Notes: generated from the sequence alone by a model not told the origin. 64,000 bases of DNA from Paenibacillus sp. FSL H7-0331 (GCF_001956045.1 NZ_MRTH01000016.1:124001-188000); one strand, 5' to 3'; shown: positions 8,883-18,545, numbered from the stretch's first letter. A program made the numbers and translations.

Positions 8883-11171
8883 TTATCTGTGATCTAAGCT
8901 TTCTGCATCAGCCTCTAGCACTTTATTTTTCCGGTATTCCCCTGGCGGCATACCAATCATCTTCTTGAACATTCGGATAAAAGAGGTGACGTTACGGTAA
9001 CCGATCAGGACGCTGATCTCCTGTACGCTGAGAGCATTATCGGACAGCAGCTCCTTCGCCTTGTTGATGCGAATAGCATTAATGTGATCGCTGAAGTTGG
9101 CTCCTGTTTTTTCCTTAATATAAACGGACAGGTAGCCTACAGAAATGTTTAATTTGTCGGCAAGCTGGTCGAGCGATACATCGTCCGCGAACCGGTTCTC
9201 AATGTAATCCATGACGTAAGAAATGGTGGGGTCCTGTTCGTCCTTTCTGGATCGGATGACGGCTGCGCTGGTTTGAAACAGCTCCGCATAAAATTGCTTA
9301 AACTGGTCAAGCGTGTAGCATTCCTCCATGAGCGCCAACTGCTGCTGGTGATAAGAGGAACCATTCACATCGATTCCATAAGGCTCTAACAACTTCACGA
9401 CCCTGGCAACGACCCCCTCGGCAAGCTGCCTCAATTGCTGAACGCTCACTCCTCTTTTGTCCAGCTGATAGAGCATTCGGTTCATAAACGTTATGCAGTT
9501 AAGATCATTGCCTGCTTGCAGGTTGGCGTACAGCTCCTGCTCCTGCGGCACAGTGAATACCAGCTGGGTAGGCGTGCTGCTGCGTTCCCGAATCACCTGA
9601 CTTTCATCCACGGGCCTTGCCAACTGGACCATGTCCAGCACCTCGCGATAAGCTTCATTGAATTGGGACGATTGCTCATATGCCGAGCTGATGGCAATTG
9701 TCACAAGGAAATAGGCTTTGTCACGGTCTAATATCGTCTTCAGCATCATGAGTGCGCGGTCCAGCTCATTTCTTACATCTGTACCGCAGATCAATGACAG
9801 TATTTGATTGTTCTCCATTTGAAACGTCTGTGAAGAAGGAAAACGCTCGGAGAAGAGGACCTTAATATACTCCTGGATGTAGTAGGCCATACGGTCTGTT
9901 TTCATTTCACTGTCCTCTACGGAGCGCGCCTTGAAATGAAGCTGAAACAGTACGATGATGAAGGGCTCATCCATTTCGGCGATATCCTTCCAGTCATTGA
10001 TGTCAGAGGTTATCGCCTTCAGCTTGTTGATGTAGCCAAAGCTGGTCAGGAGTGATCGTTTGTCCACCAGCTCTTGGTGAACCGCATCTTTCTCGTCCAG
10101 TAATTGGCGGATGTTTTGGTGAATCAGATCGAATTCATGAATGGCGCTCTCCAGCTTGACGGGGTCACGACGTAGAATCGAGTTGACCATCTGCTTGACC
10201 GGCTGATTGAGCTTGCGGCTGAAAAATACGGAAGTAAGCAATCCGATTATAATGGACACCGCAAATATCAGAACCAGCGTCCAGCTGGCATTCTTTACTT
10301 TGGAAGCAATATTGGAATAAGGTACGGCCGTCACATAGGTGAGAGGCGAGCCTTCTTTTTTCTCAAAGAAGAAGTAATAATCTCCGGACAAGCCGTATTC
10401 TTTTCCATCAAGGAAAGTAGGAATATCGCTTGCAGACAGCTCCCCTGGAGAGCTATACAGCAGCGATCCATCCTCTTGCACAATCATGAACTGCCGATTA
10501 TCCTCTGTGCCATAGAAGGCTTCCTTCATCAAACGGGCGTCCAGTAACGCAATCACCTGATAGTTGGATGATGGCATACGGAACGAGAAGGGTATGAGCT
10601 GAGCCTTTACTGAAGAATTCAGATTGGTTACGGTAAACGTTTTTTCCGGATGCAGCACATAATTGCTGGTCCGGTAAAATTGATTCTTCCAGAAAAGTGA
10701 GGGATAGTCGTTGCTTACATAAAACTGTGAAAACATCATATCCGCATGGACGCTGCCTTCTTTTTCAATAACAAGGGAGCGGGAATTGAAATAGATCAGC
10801 AGATTATTAAGATAAAACATCGGATTGTAAGCCTGAGTACGGAGAACCTTCAGTGGATCCGTTGCTGTCCAGAACTCGACGTCCGCTTCGCTCTTCTTCA
10901 TCAACTGGCGGTTAAACGCGACAGTGGCTTCATTCATGTACATATCAAATAAGAGAGTCTTGATCCGTTCAAAGTGAGTCTGGTAACGTTCTGACGTATT
11001 TTTCAGCATTAAGCGGTTATATTGGATGATTTCATTTTGTACGATATTGCTGAACAAATGAACGGATAACAGGTTAAACCCGGAAAACAGAACAATGATG
11101 ACTAGAAAGCTGGAAAAAATTTTGACAATTAGCTTTTGTCGGTTCAGGCTTACCCATTTCAAGCGCAGCAT
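8883..11171 (-). CDS. membrane-bound AraC-type regulator of sugar importer A
   Basis: 762 residues. One membrane segment at about 13-35, an extracytoplasmic sensor of roughly 250 residues, a second membrane segment at about 296-317, a linker, and a C-terminal AraC helix-turn-helix pair (about 655-750: VSLDQLADKLNISVGYLSVYIKE and EISVLIGYRNVTSFIRMFKKMIG). This is the YesS-like architecture common in Paenibacillus, where an outer sensor directly controls a cytoplasmic DNA-binding domain. It is divergent from the LplB/YtcP/LplA genes at 11377-14970 and presumably controls them. AAAGGAG is only one base from the first ATG, so the TTG at codon 4 (11162) may be the real start. Confidence 0.88.
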   Translation of the reverse strand: MLRLKWVSLNRQKLIVKIFSSFLVIIVLFSGFNLLSVHLFSNIVQNEIIQYNRLMLKNTSERYQTHFERIKTLLFDMYMNEATVAFNRQLMKKSEADVEFWTATDPLKVLRTQAYNPMFYLNNLLIYFNSRSLVIEKEGSVHADMMFSQFYVSNDYPSLFWKNQFYRTSNYVLHPEKTFTVTNLNSSVKAQLIPFSFRMPSSNYQVIALLDARLMKEAFYGTEDNRQFMIVQEDGSLLYSSPGELSASDIPTFLDGKEYGLSGDYYFFFEKKEGSPLTYVTAVPYSNIASKVKNASWTLVLIFAVSIIIGLLTSVFFSRKLNQPVKQMVNSILRRDPVKLESAIHEFDLIHQNIRQLLDEKDAVHQELVDKRSLLTSFGYINKLKAITSDINDWKDIAEMDEPFIIVLFQLHFKARSVEDSEMKTDRMAYYIQEYIKVLFSERFPSSQTFQMENNQILSLICGTDVRNELDRALMMLKTILDRDKAYFLVTIAISSAYEQSSQFNEAYREVLDMVQLARPVDESQVIRERSSTPTQLVFTVPQEQELYANLQAGNDLNCITFMNRMLYQLDKRGVSVQQLRQLAEGVVARVVKLLEPYGIDVNGSSYHQQQLALMEECYTLDQFKQFYAELFQTSAAVIRSRKDEQDPTISYVMDYIENRFADDVSLDQLADKLNISVGYLSVYIKEKTGANFSDHINAIRINKAKELLSDNALSVQEISVLIGYRNVTSFIRMFKKMIGMPPGEYRKNKVLEADAESLDHR

Positions 11172-11316
11172 GCTCCTTTTGTCTTGTTAGTCTTATTGTT
11201 GGTACAGTTTCTTCATTATACCTTATAACGCATTTTGTAGAACCTGACTCTTTTTTATAAAGTTATCATTTTATCATCGACATCATGAGTTGAAAGGTAA
11301 CAAAAAAATTGTAAAT

Positions 11317-11344
11317 TTGATTCCTCGCAGCCCTCTGCTATGAT
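11317..11344 (+). promoter_or_regulatory. candidate sigma-A promoter of importer A
   Basis: TTGATT (11317-11322), 16-base spacer, TATGAT (11339-11344), ending 32 bases before the TTG start codon. Both hexamers are imperfect. Confidence 0.4.
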
Positions 11345-11376
11345 CCGGGAAGAACAAGTAGAAAGCAGGTGGGGAT

Positions 11377-12342
11377 TTGTCGAAGCAATCTTCGATATCA
11401 GCAGTAGGAACAGCAAAGGCTGTATACAAACCGAAGCGTCTGGCAATCAGGAGACAAATACGAAAAAACTGGGATCTGTATTTGCTCATATTGCCTGTGA
11501 TCGCCTTCTTTATTATTTTTGAGTATATCCCGATGTATGGCGTACAAATTGCATTCAAAAATTTTATCGCAACCAAAGGTATTTGGGGCAGTCCATGGGT
11601 CGGGTTCAATCATTTTGAACGTTTTTTCAACAGCTATTATTTTTGGCGGCTGCTCAAGAATACGCTCGGCATTGGACTGTACCAGCTGCTTGTCGGTTTT
11701 CCGGTACCGATTATTCTAGCTCTTCTCATTAATGAGGTGCGCTCCAAGAAGTTCAGCCGTTTCGTTCAAACCGTGACATACGCACCGCATTTCTTGTCTA
11801 CGATCGTGATGGTGGGAATCATCTTCATTTTCCTGTCACCGCAAACGGGTTTATTGAACAAAGTGGTGGTATGGTTCCTTGGAGAGCCCATCGAGTTTCT
11901 GACAGAGCCGGCTTGGTTCAAAAGCATTTATGTGTTATCCGGTGTATGGCAGCAGATGGGGTGGAGCTCCATTATTTATCTCGCCGCGCTGACCGGCATA
12001 GATCCACAGCTTCACGAAGCAGCAAGGGTGGATGGGGCAAGTCGGTGGCAGCGTGTGTGGCATATCAATCTGCCTGGTATCATGCCGACCATTACGATTT
12101 TGCTCATTCTGAACATGGGTTCTTTGCTCGGTGTAGGCTTCGAAAAAGTGTTTCTGATGCAGAATTCTCTTAATATCGCCGCATCTGATATCATTTCCAC
12201 CCATGTATATCACAAAGGGATTATTGATGGGCAGTATAGCTATTCGGCTGCTGTTGGACTGTTCAATTCCGTGGTTAATTTCATTCTGCTAGTATTTGTA
12301 AATCGCATGGCCCGCAAAGTGAACGGAACAAGCTTATGGTAA
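11377..12342 (+). CDS. carbohydrate ABC permease, LplB type (importer A)
   Basis: 321 residues. The start is a TTG at 11377, supported by the AGGTGGGGA site just before it; no ATG fits. About six membrane segments. The N-terminal KNWDLYLLILPVIAFFIIFEYIPMYG and the cytoplasmic EAA loop (LHEAARVDGASRWQRVWHINLPGI) are typical of LplB/YtcP-type permeases that import oligosaccharides or glycan fragments. Partner of the permease at 12369 and the lipoprotein at 13336. No ATPase gene in this operon. Substrate unknown. Confidence 0.92.
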   Translation: MSKQSSISAVGTAKAVYKPKRLAIRRQIRKNWDLYLLILPVIAFFIIFEYIPMYGVQIAFKNFIATKGIWGSPWVGFNHFERFFNSYYFWRLLKNTLGIGLYQLLVGFPVPIILALLINEVRSKKFSRFVQTVTYAPHFLSTIVMVGIIFIFLSPQTGLLNKVVVWFLGEPIEFLTEPAWFKSIYVLSGVWQQMGWSSIIYLAALTGIDPQLHEAARVDGASRWQRVWHINLPGIMPTITILLILNMGSLLGVGFEKVFLMQNSLNIAASDIISTHVYHKGIIDGQYSYSAAVGLFNSVVNFILLVFVNRMARKVNGTSLW

Positions 12343-12368
12343 GAGCTATAACGACTGGGAGGTTACCC

Positions 12369-13253
12369 ATGAATCATCAAAGCACCAGTGAACAAATATT
12401 CGATTGGATCGTTAATGCTATATTGGCGATCATATGCATCCTGGTTTTGTACCCGCTGCTCTTCGTTCTTGTCGCCTCCTTTAGCAGCCCCGAGGCGGTT
12501 ATGAGAGGAGAGGTATGGCTGTGGCCCACAAACATTACCTGGATCGGTTATTTGCGAATATTTCAAAACATTGAAATGCTGACTGGTTATGTTAACACGA
12601 TTGTGTATACGGTCGTTGGTACCGCCATCAATCTGATCATGTCCGTCGCTGCGGCCTATCCACTTTCACGCAAAGACTTTTACGGCCGTAATGTGATCGC
12701 GGCGATGATGGTATTTACAATGTTTTTTAGCGGGGGGATGGTTCCGACCTACCTGCTGGTAAAAAATTTAGGCATGCTGAATTCCATGTGGGCGCTCCTT
12801 ATTCCTGGAGCCGTTTCCGTGTACAACATCTTGATTATGCGCACGTTTTTTGCAAATGGCATTCCCTATGAGATGCAGGAGGCCGCTTCGATTGATGGTT
12901 GCTCGAATATGACTACGCTGATGCGGATTGTACTTCCATTGTCCATGCCGATCATAGCAGTCATGATTTTGTTCTACAGTGTCGGTCATTGGAACGCTTA
13001 TTTTAGTGCCCTTATTTATTTGACGGATCGCGATAAATATCCGCTGCAGCTATTTTTACGTGAAATATTAATTCAGGGGCAAATGCAGGAGATGTTGGGC
13101 ATCGGTGATGACACTCAGGGCCAAATCGTTCTGGAAGGCGAAGCGATCAAGTACGCTGTCGTCATCGTAGCCAACCTGCCGGTACTGCTGCTGTATCCGT
13201 TTCTGCAAAAATATTTTACCAAAGGTGTCATGATCGGAGCGGTCAAAGGTTGA
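12369..13253 (+). CDS. carbohydrate ABC permease, YtcP type (importer A)
   Basis: 294 residues from the ATG at 12369, preceded by GGGAGG; an ATG at 12336 overlapping the previous gene lacks such a site. About six membrane segments, with an N-terminal LYPLLFVLVASFSSPEAVMRG and the EAA loop MQEAASIDGCSNMTTLMRIVLPLSMP. The C-terminal YPFLQKYFTKGVMIGAVKG ending is characteristic of this permease family. It forms the second half of the membrane channel with the 11377-12342 product. Confidence 0.92.
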   Translation: MNHQSTSEQIFDWIVNAILAIICILVLYPLLFVLVASFSSPEAVMRGEVWLWPTNITWIGYLRIFQNIEMLTGYVNTIVYTVVGTAINLIMSVAAAYPLSRKDFYGRNVIAAMMVFTMFFSGGMVPTYLLVKNLGMLNSMWALLIPGAVSVYNILIMRTFFANGIPYEMQEAASIDGCSNMTTLMRIVLPLSMPIIAVMILFYSVGHWNAYFSALIYLTDRDKYPLQLFLREILIQGQMQEMLGIGDDTQGQIVLEGEAIKYAVVIVANLPVLLLYPFLQKYFTKGVMIGAVKG

Positions 13254-13335
13254 TAGGGATTAGCTATTAAGGGATGACACCCTTTTAGTCTATAGATACA
13301 ATAAGAAAGCAGAATAAGGGAGGAAAATTCATCAT

Positions 13336-14970
13336 ATGAAAAGAAGACGTTGGACATCTGCAGCATTAGTCGTCGCCATGGCAGCAAGCCTTTTATCCGC
13401 ATGTAGCGGAAACTCCGCGAGCGCGCCAGATTCAACCAGTCCCGATGGTAAAAAAGGGGAAGTTCCCAATTTGGAGAAGTCAGGTATGCCGATCGTTAAA
13501 CAGCCCGTTTCGCTCACATTTTTCACGGGCAAGGCGGCGACCAACGGTAATAACTTTGAGGAAACAACAGTATGGAAAGAATATGCAAAGCTGTCGAACG
13601 TCAATGTTAAGTTTCAGCTGGTCCCTTTTGACAATTTGACAGAGAAGCGCAATTTGGCTTTGGCTGGAGGCGATTACCCTGATGCTTTTTATTCTTCCCG
13701 TGTACCTGCGTCGGATTTGATGAAATATGGTGCACAAGGAACATTTGTTAAGCTCAACGACTTGATCGACAAATACGCCCCCAATTTTAAAAAGCTGATG
13801 GATAAATACCCCGATCTGAAAAAAGGGCTGACGATGCCGGACGGTTACATCTACTCGTTCCCCTCTTTTTATAGCCCGGAATTCCTGCCGATGCTGATCG
13901 GAACTCCGCTATGGGTTAAACAGGAGTGGCTGGATAAGCTAAAGCTCAAGGAGCCTGCAACGACAGAGGAACTGTACCAATATTTGAAGGCAGTCAAGGA
14001 AACCGATCTGAATGGAAATGGGCAGGCTGATGAAATTCCTTATGCCGGAGAAGGCATCAATCCGCTGATCGAACAGATTAGGGGGGCATGGGGTTTTGGA
14101 AACCGTGGCTTGGGACACAAATTCGTTGACGTGGATCCAAAAACGAACGAGCTACGCTTTTTCCGTACCGATGCCAAATATAAAGAAGTTATCGAATATG
14201 TACGCAAGCTGTATACGGAAGGTCTGATAGATAAGGAAATTTTCACCGTCAAGACAAGTGCTTTATTCGCGAAAGGGCAAAAAGGTGTTTTTGGGGCAAC
14301 CATCAATCCGAATCCGATGACCCAGATGAATCAGCCGGGCTACGTGGGGCTTGGAGCTTTAAAGGGTCCGTATGGCGATCAGCTGTACACGCATGTTAAA
14401 GTGCCTGTAGTATGGCCTGGAGCCTTCGTTATTACCGATAAAAACAAAAATGTCGAAGCGACGATTCGCTGGATTGACCATTTCTATGGTGACGAGGGTG
14501 CTACGTTCTATTTCATGGGCCTTGAGGGGCAAACATACCGTAAAACATCCGACGGCAAGCTGGAATTCGTGGAGGATATTACGAAAAATCCGAATGGACT
14601 AACGATGGATCAGGCACTGGCTAAACATATCACGTGGCTGGGAGGCAGCTATCCGGGCTTCGTACAGGAGAAATATTTCAAAGGGTCCGAGACATTGCCG
14701 GAGTCGGTAGCTGTTGGTAAAAAGGCTGAGCCGTTCAAAGTCAAAGAGCTGTGGAACAACTTTAACTTCACTGAGGAAGAAACCGAATTCAGATCCACGG
14801 TGGGGACGGATATGCATAATTACATCGGCGAGATGGAAGCCAAGTTCATCACCGGCTCCCAGCCGATGTCGGAATGGGATAAATATGTGGCAACTGTACA
14901 AAAAATGGGCGTAGATGAATATATGAAGGGCTACAAGAAAGCGTACGAGCGCTATAAAAATACGAAGTAA
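13336..14970 (+). CDS. extracellular solute-binding lipoprotein, LplA type (importer A)
   Basis: 544 residues, the long size usual for LplA-like family 1 binding proteins. Lipobox LLSAC with C23, then a Ser/Pro/Asp linker and the two-lobed binding domain (NLALAGGDYPDAFYSS, NGNGQADEIPYAGEG). GGGAGG ahead of the ATG. Captures a carbohydrate outside the cell for the two permeases upstream. A short hairpin (AAGGG..CCCTT) in the 82-base gap before this gene may set its higher expression relative to the permeases. Substrate unknown; the nearby GH95 enzyme is 10 kb away and need not be related. Confidence 0.9.
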   Translation: MKRRRWTSAALVVAMAASLLSACSGNSASAPDSTSPDGKKGEVPNLEKSGMPIVKQPVSLTFFTGKAATNGNNFEETTVWKEYAKLSNVNVKFQLVPFDNLTEKRNLALAGGDYPDAFYSSRVPASDLMKYGAQGTFVKLNDLIDKYAPNFKKLMDKYPDLKKGLTMPDGYIYSFPSFYSPEFLPMLIGTPLWVKQEWLDKLKLKEPATTEELYQYLKAVKETDLNGNGQADEIPYAGEGINPLIEQIRGAWGFGNRGLGHKFVDVDPKTNELRFFRTDAKYKEVIEYVRKLYTEGLIDKEIFTVKTSALFAKGQKGVFGATINPNPMTQMNQPGYVGLGALKGPYGDQLYTHVKVPVVWPGAFVITDKNKNVEATIRWIDHFYGDEGATFYFMGLEGQTYRKTSDGKLEFVEDITKNPNGLTMDQALAKHITWLGGSYPGFVQEKYFKGSETLPESVAVGKKAEPFKVKELWNNFNFTEEETEFRSTVGTDMHNYIGEMEAKFITGSQPMSEWDKYVATVQKMGVDEYMKGYKKAYERYKNTK

Positions 14971-14982
14971 GAGTAGCAGTCT

Positions 14983-15013
14983 ACAGGAGGACGCGATAGA
15001 CGCGCCCTCCTGT
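14983..15013 (+). other. stem-loop between binding protein and metallohydrolase genes
   Basis: ACAGGAGGACGCG (14983-14995) pairs with CGCGCCCTCCTGT (15001-15013) with one mismatch around a five-base loop. There is no U-run, so it is more likely an mRNA-stabilising or attenuating element between the two genes than a full terminator. Confidence 0.6.
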
Positions 15014-15043
15014 TCAGTATGGATAAGAAAGGAGCGTGAAAGT

Positions 15044-16063
15044 ATGAAAATCAAATGCAGAATCGCTGCGACAGCAAGATGGAGTGTAATGGTCATCCTT
15101 ACCCTGCTGCTGGCAGCATGCTCACAAGCACCACTACAGACGCAGCTCGCTCCTGTACCCAATTCGTTGCCACCATCTCCGGTAACGGCCAATTTGCGTA
15201 CAGAGCAAATATTCGACAAGGAAGCATACAAAGGGAAACTGACTATACGTTATTTTCATTTGGCTGGTAAGGATTTGACAGGAGATAGCTTCTTGATTGT
15301 GTCACCTGAAGGCCAAACGATGCTGATCGACGCTGGACTGCCGGAGGTTGGGCAGCAGGTGGTCGAATACTTGAGCAAGCTCGGCATTCCATCTCTGGAC
15401 ATTGCGTTGAACACGCATCCGCATATCGATCATATCGGTGGTTATGCGACTGTGGCAAGAGACAAGGAAATCAAGCAGTTCTATATGGTTAATTTGCCAT
15501 ACACCCAATCCTCCGCTTACAACAATGCGATGGCCTCACTGGACGCAAAGAAGGTACCGAAAAAGACACTAGAGGAAGGCGATGTATTCCAGCTTGGCAA
15601 TTCGGTGAAGTTCGAGGTGCTGAATCCACCCAAGAAAGAACTGCCCGATGCAGTCAAAACGTTTTCAGCTCAAGAATTGAACGATTATTCCATGGTACTT
15701 AAAATGACTTATGGTGACCGCACGTTCTTGTTTACCGCTGACATTTACAAGCACCGGGAAGTCGAGCTTACCGATTCTCCATGGAAAGACAAGCTGAAAT
15801 CCGATATGATGGATATTCCTCATCATGGCAGCGAATCGACCTCCTCATCGGAAGTGTTTCTGAATGCTGTATCCCCGCAAATCGTCATCATGAGTCAAAA
15901 CAACTTTCAAAGCCCAAACCTGAAGGAGCGTCTGGAGAAGAAAGGTGCTAAGGTTTACTCCACAGGGTTACATGGGAATATCTTACTCAAGTCCGATGGA
16001 AAAATGATAGAAGTGACAACTGAAAAAGACTGGGAGCCACCAAAAAGGCCTGTTACCAAGTAA
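15044..16063 (+). CDS. secreted MBL-fold metallohydrolase lipoprotein (ComEC C-terminal domain-like)
   Basis: 339 residues. Lipobox LLAAC with C26 places it on the outer face of the membrane. The zinc-binding motif NTHPHIDHIGGY and later MDIPHHGSESTSSSEVFL (the HHGS element) match the stand-alone homologues of the ComEC/Rec2 metallo-beta-lactamase domain. Such proteins cleave phosphodiester or ester bonds. It sits 73 bases after the binding-protein gene of importer A, across a stem-loop, and ends at a strong terminator, so it is probably co-transcribed. Substrate unknown; extracellular DNA or a glycan phosphodiester is possible. Confidence 0.82.
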   Translation: MKIKCRIAATARWSVMVILTLLLAACSQAPLQTQLAPVPNSLPPSPVTANLRTEQIFDKEAYKGKLTIRYFHLAGKDLTGDSFLIVSPEGQTMLIDAGLPEVGQQVVEYLSKLGIPSLDIALNTHPHIDHIGGYATVARDKEIKQFYMVNLPYTQSSAYNNAMASLDAKKVPKKTLEEGDVFQLGNSVKFEVLNPPKKELPDAVKTFSAQELNDYSMVLKMTYGDRTFLFTADIYKHREVELTDSPWKDKLKSDMMDIPHHGSESTSSSEVFLNAVSPQIVIMSQNNFQSPNLKERLEKKGAKVYSTGLHGNILLKSDGKMIEVTTEKDWEPPKRPVTK

Positions 16064-16131
16064 ACATCCTTGGGCCTGAGTTACTGACACCTTTCACTGA
16101 GATGCAGACCCTCATACATCTAACCTTAATC

Positions 16132-16175
16132 AAAAAGTCTTCTTTATCGCTGCGTGCGCGATGAGAAGACTTTTT
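16132..16175 (+). terminator. strong terminator at the end of importer A operon
   Basis: AAAAAGTCTTCTTTATCGC (16132-16150) pairs with GCGATGAGAAGACTTTTT (16158-16175). The A- and T-runs make it usable in both directions. Confidence 0.85.
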
Positions 16176-16265
16176 GTGTACAGCATCATTCCGCACATTT
16201 CCAGCTTTACATATTATTCATATCCCGTTGACACTCCCCAAATAAACGACTCCTATAATCAATTT

Positions 16266-16299
16266 GAGCACGAATGAACAAACTGAGCAATAATGGACA
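16266..16299 (+). promoter_or_regulatory. phased RARCA repeats upstream of glycerol-1-phosphate dehydrogenase gene
   Basis: GAGCA (16266), GAACA (16276), GAGCA (16285) and GGACA (16295) follow each other at 10, 9 and 10 bases. The first 15 bases, GAGCACGAATGAACA, match sites before both DeoR genes and the GDPD gene. DeoR-family repressors bind such direct repeats; the two local DeoR proteins are the likely ligands. Confidence 0.65.
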
Positions 16300-16346
16300 T
16301 GGTTTAATGCAAGGAAAAGAAACAGGATGAGGTAGTGAAGTGAATC

Positions 16347-17564
16347 ATGGTAGATCTATTAGAGAAAATCAAGAAAGCGACAGAAGGCTGTGAGGCAAGT
16401 GTAAGACAAGCCATAGATCTGGATCTGATCAGGATTGATTCGGGTGCGATCCAGGAAGTGGCTTCCTATTTGGTAGGTAAGTCTTATCGACAAGTCAGTA
16501 TTGTGGCAGATTCCATTACCTATCAGGTGGCGGGCGCTCAATTAGAGGCAATGCTAACAAGTGTTGATTTGTGCGTGCATACCACAATAATTAAACCAAA
16601 TGCTCAAGGTGATGTCATTGCTGACGAGCCTGCACTTATTCAGCACATCATCGACATACAACGTTATACAGCCGATGTAGTGATTGCTGTGGGTGGAGGG
16701 ACGATTCACGATATTGCCAGATATTCCGCCTACAGCACGAGGATTCCTTTTGTTTCTGTACCTACAGCTCCTTCTGTAGACGGTTTTAATTCCAAGGGAG
16801 CCCCTATTCTGATTAGGGGTGATAAGCAGACGATTGCGGCGGTTGGTCCGGATGCGATATTTGCCGATCTGGATATTTTGGTTAAGGCTCCCAAAGCGAT
16901 GATAGCAGCGGGCTTCGCCGATATGTTGGGCAAATATACGTCCCTGTTTGATTGGAAGTTTGGTTCGATTGTAGGTGCAGAGCCTTACCTGCAGGTAGCT
17001 GCGGATATAACCCGGACAGCACTGCTGCAATGTGTGAATCAGATTGACTTGATCGCGCTCAGGCAGGAGGAGGGCATTCGCACATTAATCGGTGCATTGA
17101 TCGAATCCGGTCTTGCGATGCTGCTGCTCGGTCATTCCCATCCAGCTTCGGGTGCGGAGCACCATCTTTCTCACTATTGGGAGATGGCGTATATACGGCT
17201 TGGCAAAAGACAGCTACTGCATGGCGCGAAGGTAGGTGTGGCCTGTATCCAAATCTCCAGATTGTATCATCAGATCGCTAGTGAGGGCAGTGAGGTATGG
17301 AGGAATACAGCTGAGAAGGAATCGTGGGCACCGGGAGCTAGAATTGCCGAGCATTGGGACGAGCTGCGCCTTGAAATCGCGAATATCCCTGACCCTGCAA
17401 CGCTGAGCGTGCTCTTAGAAAAAATTGGCGGACCGACTTCGATACAGGAGCTGAGTGTAAGTGAAGAGCTGCTGGAAAGCAGCCTGCGAGAGGCGCACCA
17501 GGTTCGGCTTAATCGATTTACGCTGTTAAGAGCTTACAACGAAAGGCTGAATTACGAGCACTGA
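16347..17564 (+). CDS. araM: sn-glycerol-1-phosphate dehydrogenase, AraM/EgsA family
   Basis: 405 residues. The family interconverts dihydroxyacetone phosphate and sn-glycerol-1-phosphate with NAD(P)(H). The nucleotide-binding GGGT loop (VVIAVGGGTIHDIARYSAY, about 111-129) and the PTAPSVDGFNSKGAP patch are diagnostic. Likely metal ligands are D192 in AGFADMLGK, a histidine in HSHPASGAEHHLSH (263-276) and H292. The Bacillus AraM enzyme makes G1P for heptaprenylglyceryl phosphate. Here it is the first gene of an island with a glycerophosphodiester importer, a phosphodiesterase and DeoR regulators, so oxidation of salvaged G1P is equally plausible. Phased repeats precede the promoter region. Confidence 0.88.
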   Translation: MVDLLEKIKKATEGCEASVRQAIDLDLIRIDSGAIQEVASYLVGKSYRQVSIVADSITYQVAGAQLEAMLTSVDLCVHTTIIKPNAQGDVIADEPALIQHIIDIQRYTADVVIAVGGGTIHDIARYSAYSTRIPFVSVPTAPSVDGFNSKGAPILIRGDKQTIAAVGPDAIFADLDILVKAPKAMIAAGFADMLGKYTSLFDWKFGSIVGAEPYLQVAADITRTALLQCVNQIDLIALRQEEGIRTLIGALIESGLAMLLLGHSHPASGAEHHLSHYWEMAYIRLGKRQLLHGAKVGVACIQISRLYHQIASEGSEVWRNTAEKESWAPGARIAEHWDELRLEIANIPDPATLSVLLEKIGGPTSIQELSVSEELLESSLREAHQVRLNRFTLLRAYNERLNYEH

Positions 17565-17713
17565 CAAGGGATACAAGCTAGTTTTCGTCATAAAATGTTG
17601 CTCGTGGAACAAAAATTCGACATCGACTGCAGTTCAATCGGCACTTCAATTGATTTACGTATTCTTCATATCGGCTTAACACCCGCTTGATGCTTCATGA
17701 TTACAATACAATT

Positions 17714-17758
17714 GAACATGAATGAACAAAACGAATGTTTATATTGCAGTAATGAACA
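17714..17758 (+). promoter_or_regulatory. phased RARCA repeats upstream of first DeoR gene
   Basis: GAACATGAATGAACA at 17714-17728 contains GAACA twice at 10-base spacing. A further GAACA at 17754-17758 is 30 bases on, still in phase, and 26 bases before the start codon. Likely autoregulatory operator. Confidence 0.65.
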
Positions 17759-17783
17759 GAGTTGATCAAGGGGGAATTGGCGA

Positions 17784-18545
17784 ATGCTGGCGGCAGAGAG
17801 AAAGCTGCGTATTGTGGAATATGTGAGGCAGTATCGAACAGCGACCATTACTGTGCTTGCCAATGAGTTTAACGTGCATGAGGCTACGATCCGGCGAGAT
17901 CTTACGGAAATTGAGCAGGAGGGCATACTGAAGCGGACTCATGGCGGTGTCATCATTGAGCAGTGGACTCACGATGAGCCCTCCTTTAACGAAAGAACGC
18001 ACCAGCACGTGGATCAAAAAGAAAGAATCGGTCAGATGGCGGCAAGCCTGGTGGAAGACGGGGAGAACATTATTATCGACTCCGGCACCACGACACTGCA
18101 CATTGCCAAAAATCTCGTTCACCGCTCCCATATAACGGTCGTCACGAACGACATGAATGTGGCTGCCGAGCTGAGAGATGCCCCGCGAATAAAAGTCATT
18201 TTAACCGGAGGGGAGCTGTATCCTTCCAGTTATATGTTAAATGGCATGTTCACGAATCATGTACTTGGCTCGCTGCATGTGGAGAAGGCATTCATCGGAA
18301 CTCCGGCGCTCCACCCGCAGCACGGACTTATGCATCCGGAGGCACAATTGGTGACGGCGAAGCAGGAGATGATCAAGTCGGCGAGGGAAATTATTGTCGT
18401 GACCGACGATAGCAAGATCGGTAAGCTATCGCTTCATACCGTAGCCCCGAACACAGCCATTCACACCTTGATTACAGGTAAAGAAGTGAGTGATTACGAT
18501 ATCAAGCCTTTTCAGGACTGGGGTATGACGGTGTATAGGGTGTAG
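17784..18545 (+). CDS. DeoR/GlpR-family transcriptional repressor, copy 1
   Basis: 253 residues. N-terminal winged helix-turn-helix with the DeoR signature (LANEFNVHEATIRRDLTEIEQEG, about 25-47) and a C-terminal sugar-phosphate-sensing DeoRC domain (IIIDSGTTTLHIAKNL, VILTGGELYPSSYMLNG). The family responds to phosphorylated intermediates such as glycerol phosphates. GGGGG lies at good spacing before the ATG. It opens the UgpCAEB-type gene group; the ATPase gene starts 31 bases after it. It is about 79 percent identical, without gaps by hand alignment, to the DeoR protein encoded at 23865-24626. Confidence 0.92.
   Translation: MLAAERKLRIVEYVRQYRTATITVLANEFNVHEATIRRDLTEIEQEGILKRTHGGVIIEQWTHDEPSFNERTHQHVDQKERIGQMAASLVEDGENIIIDSGTTTLHIAKNLVHRSHITVVTNDMNVAAELRDAPRIKVILTGGELYPSSYMLNGMFTNHVLGSLHVEKAFIGTPALHPQHGLMHPEAQLVTAKQEMIKSAREIIVVTDDSKIGKLSLHTVAPNTAIHTLITGKEVSDYDIKPFQDWGMTVYRV

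Noticed and set aside
14599..15231. 210-codon minus-strand open frame over the end of the LplA-like gene
   Set aside because: Shadow of coding sequence and of the following lipoprotein signal region; no ribosome-binding site or family features.
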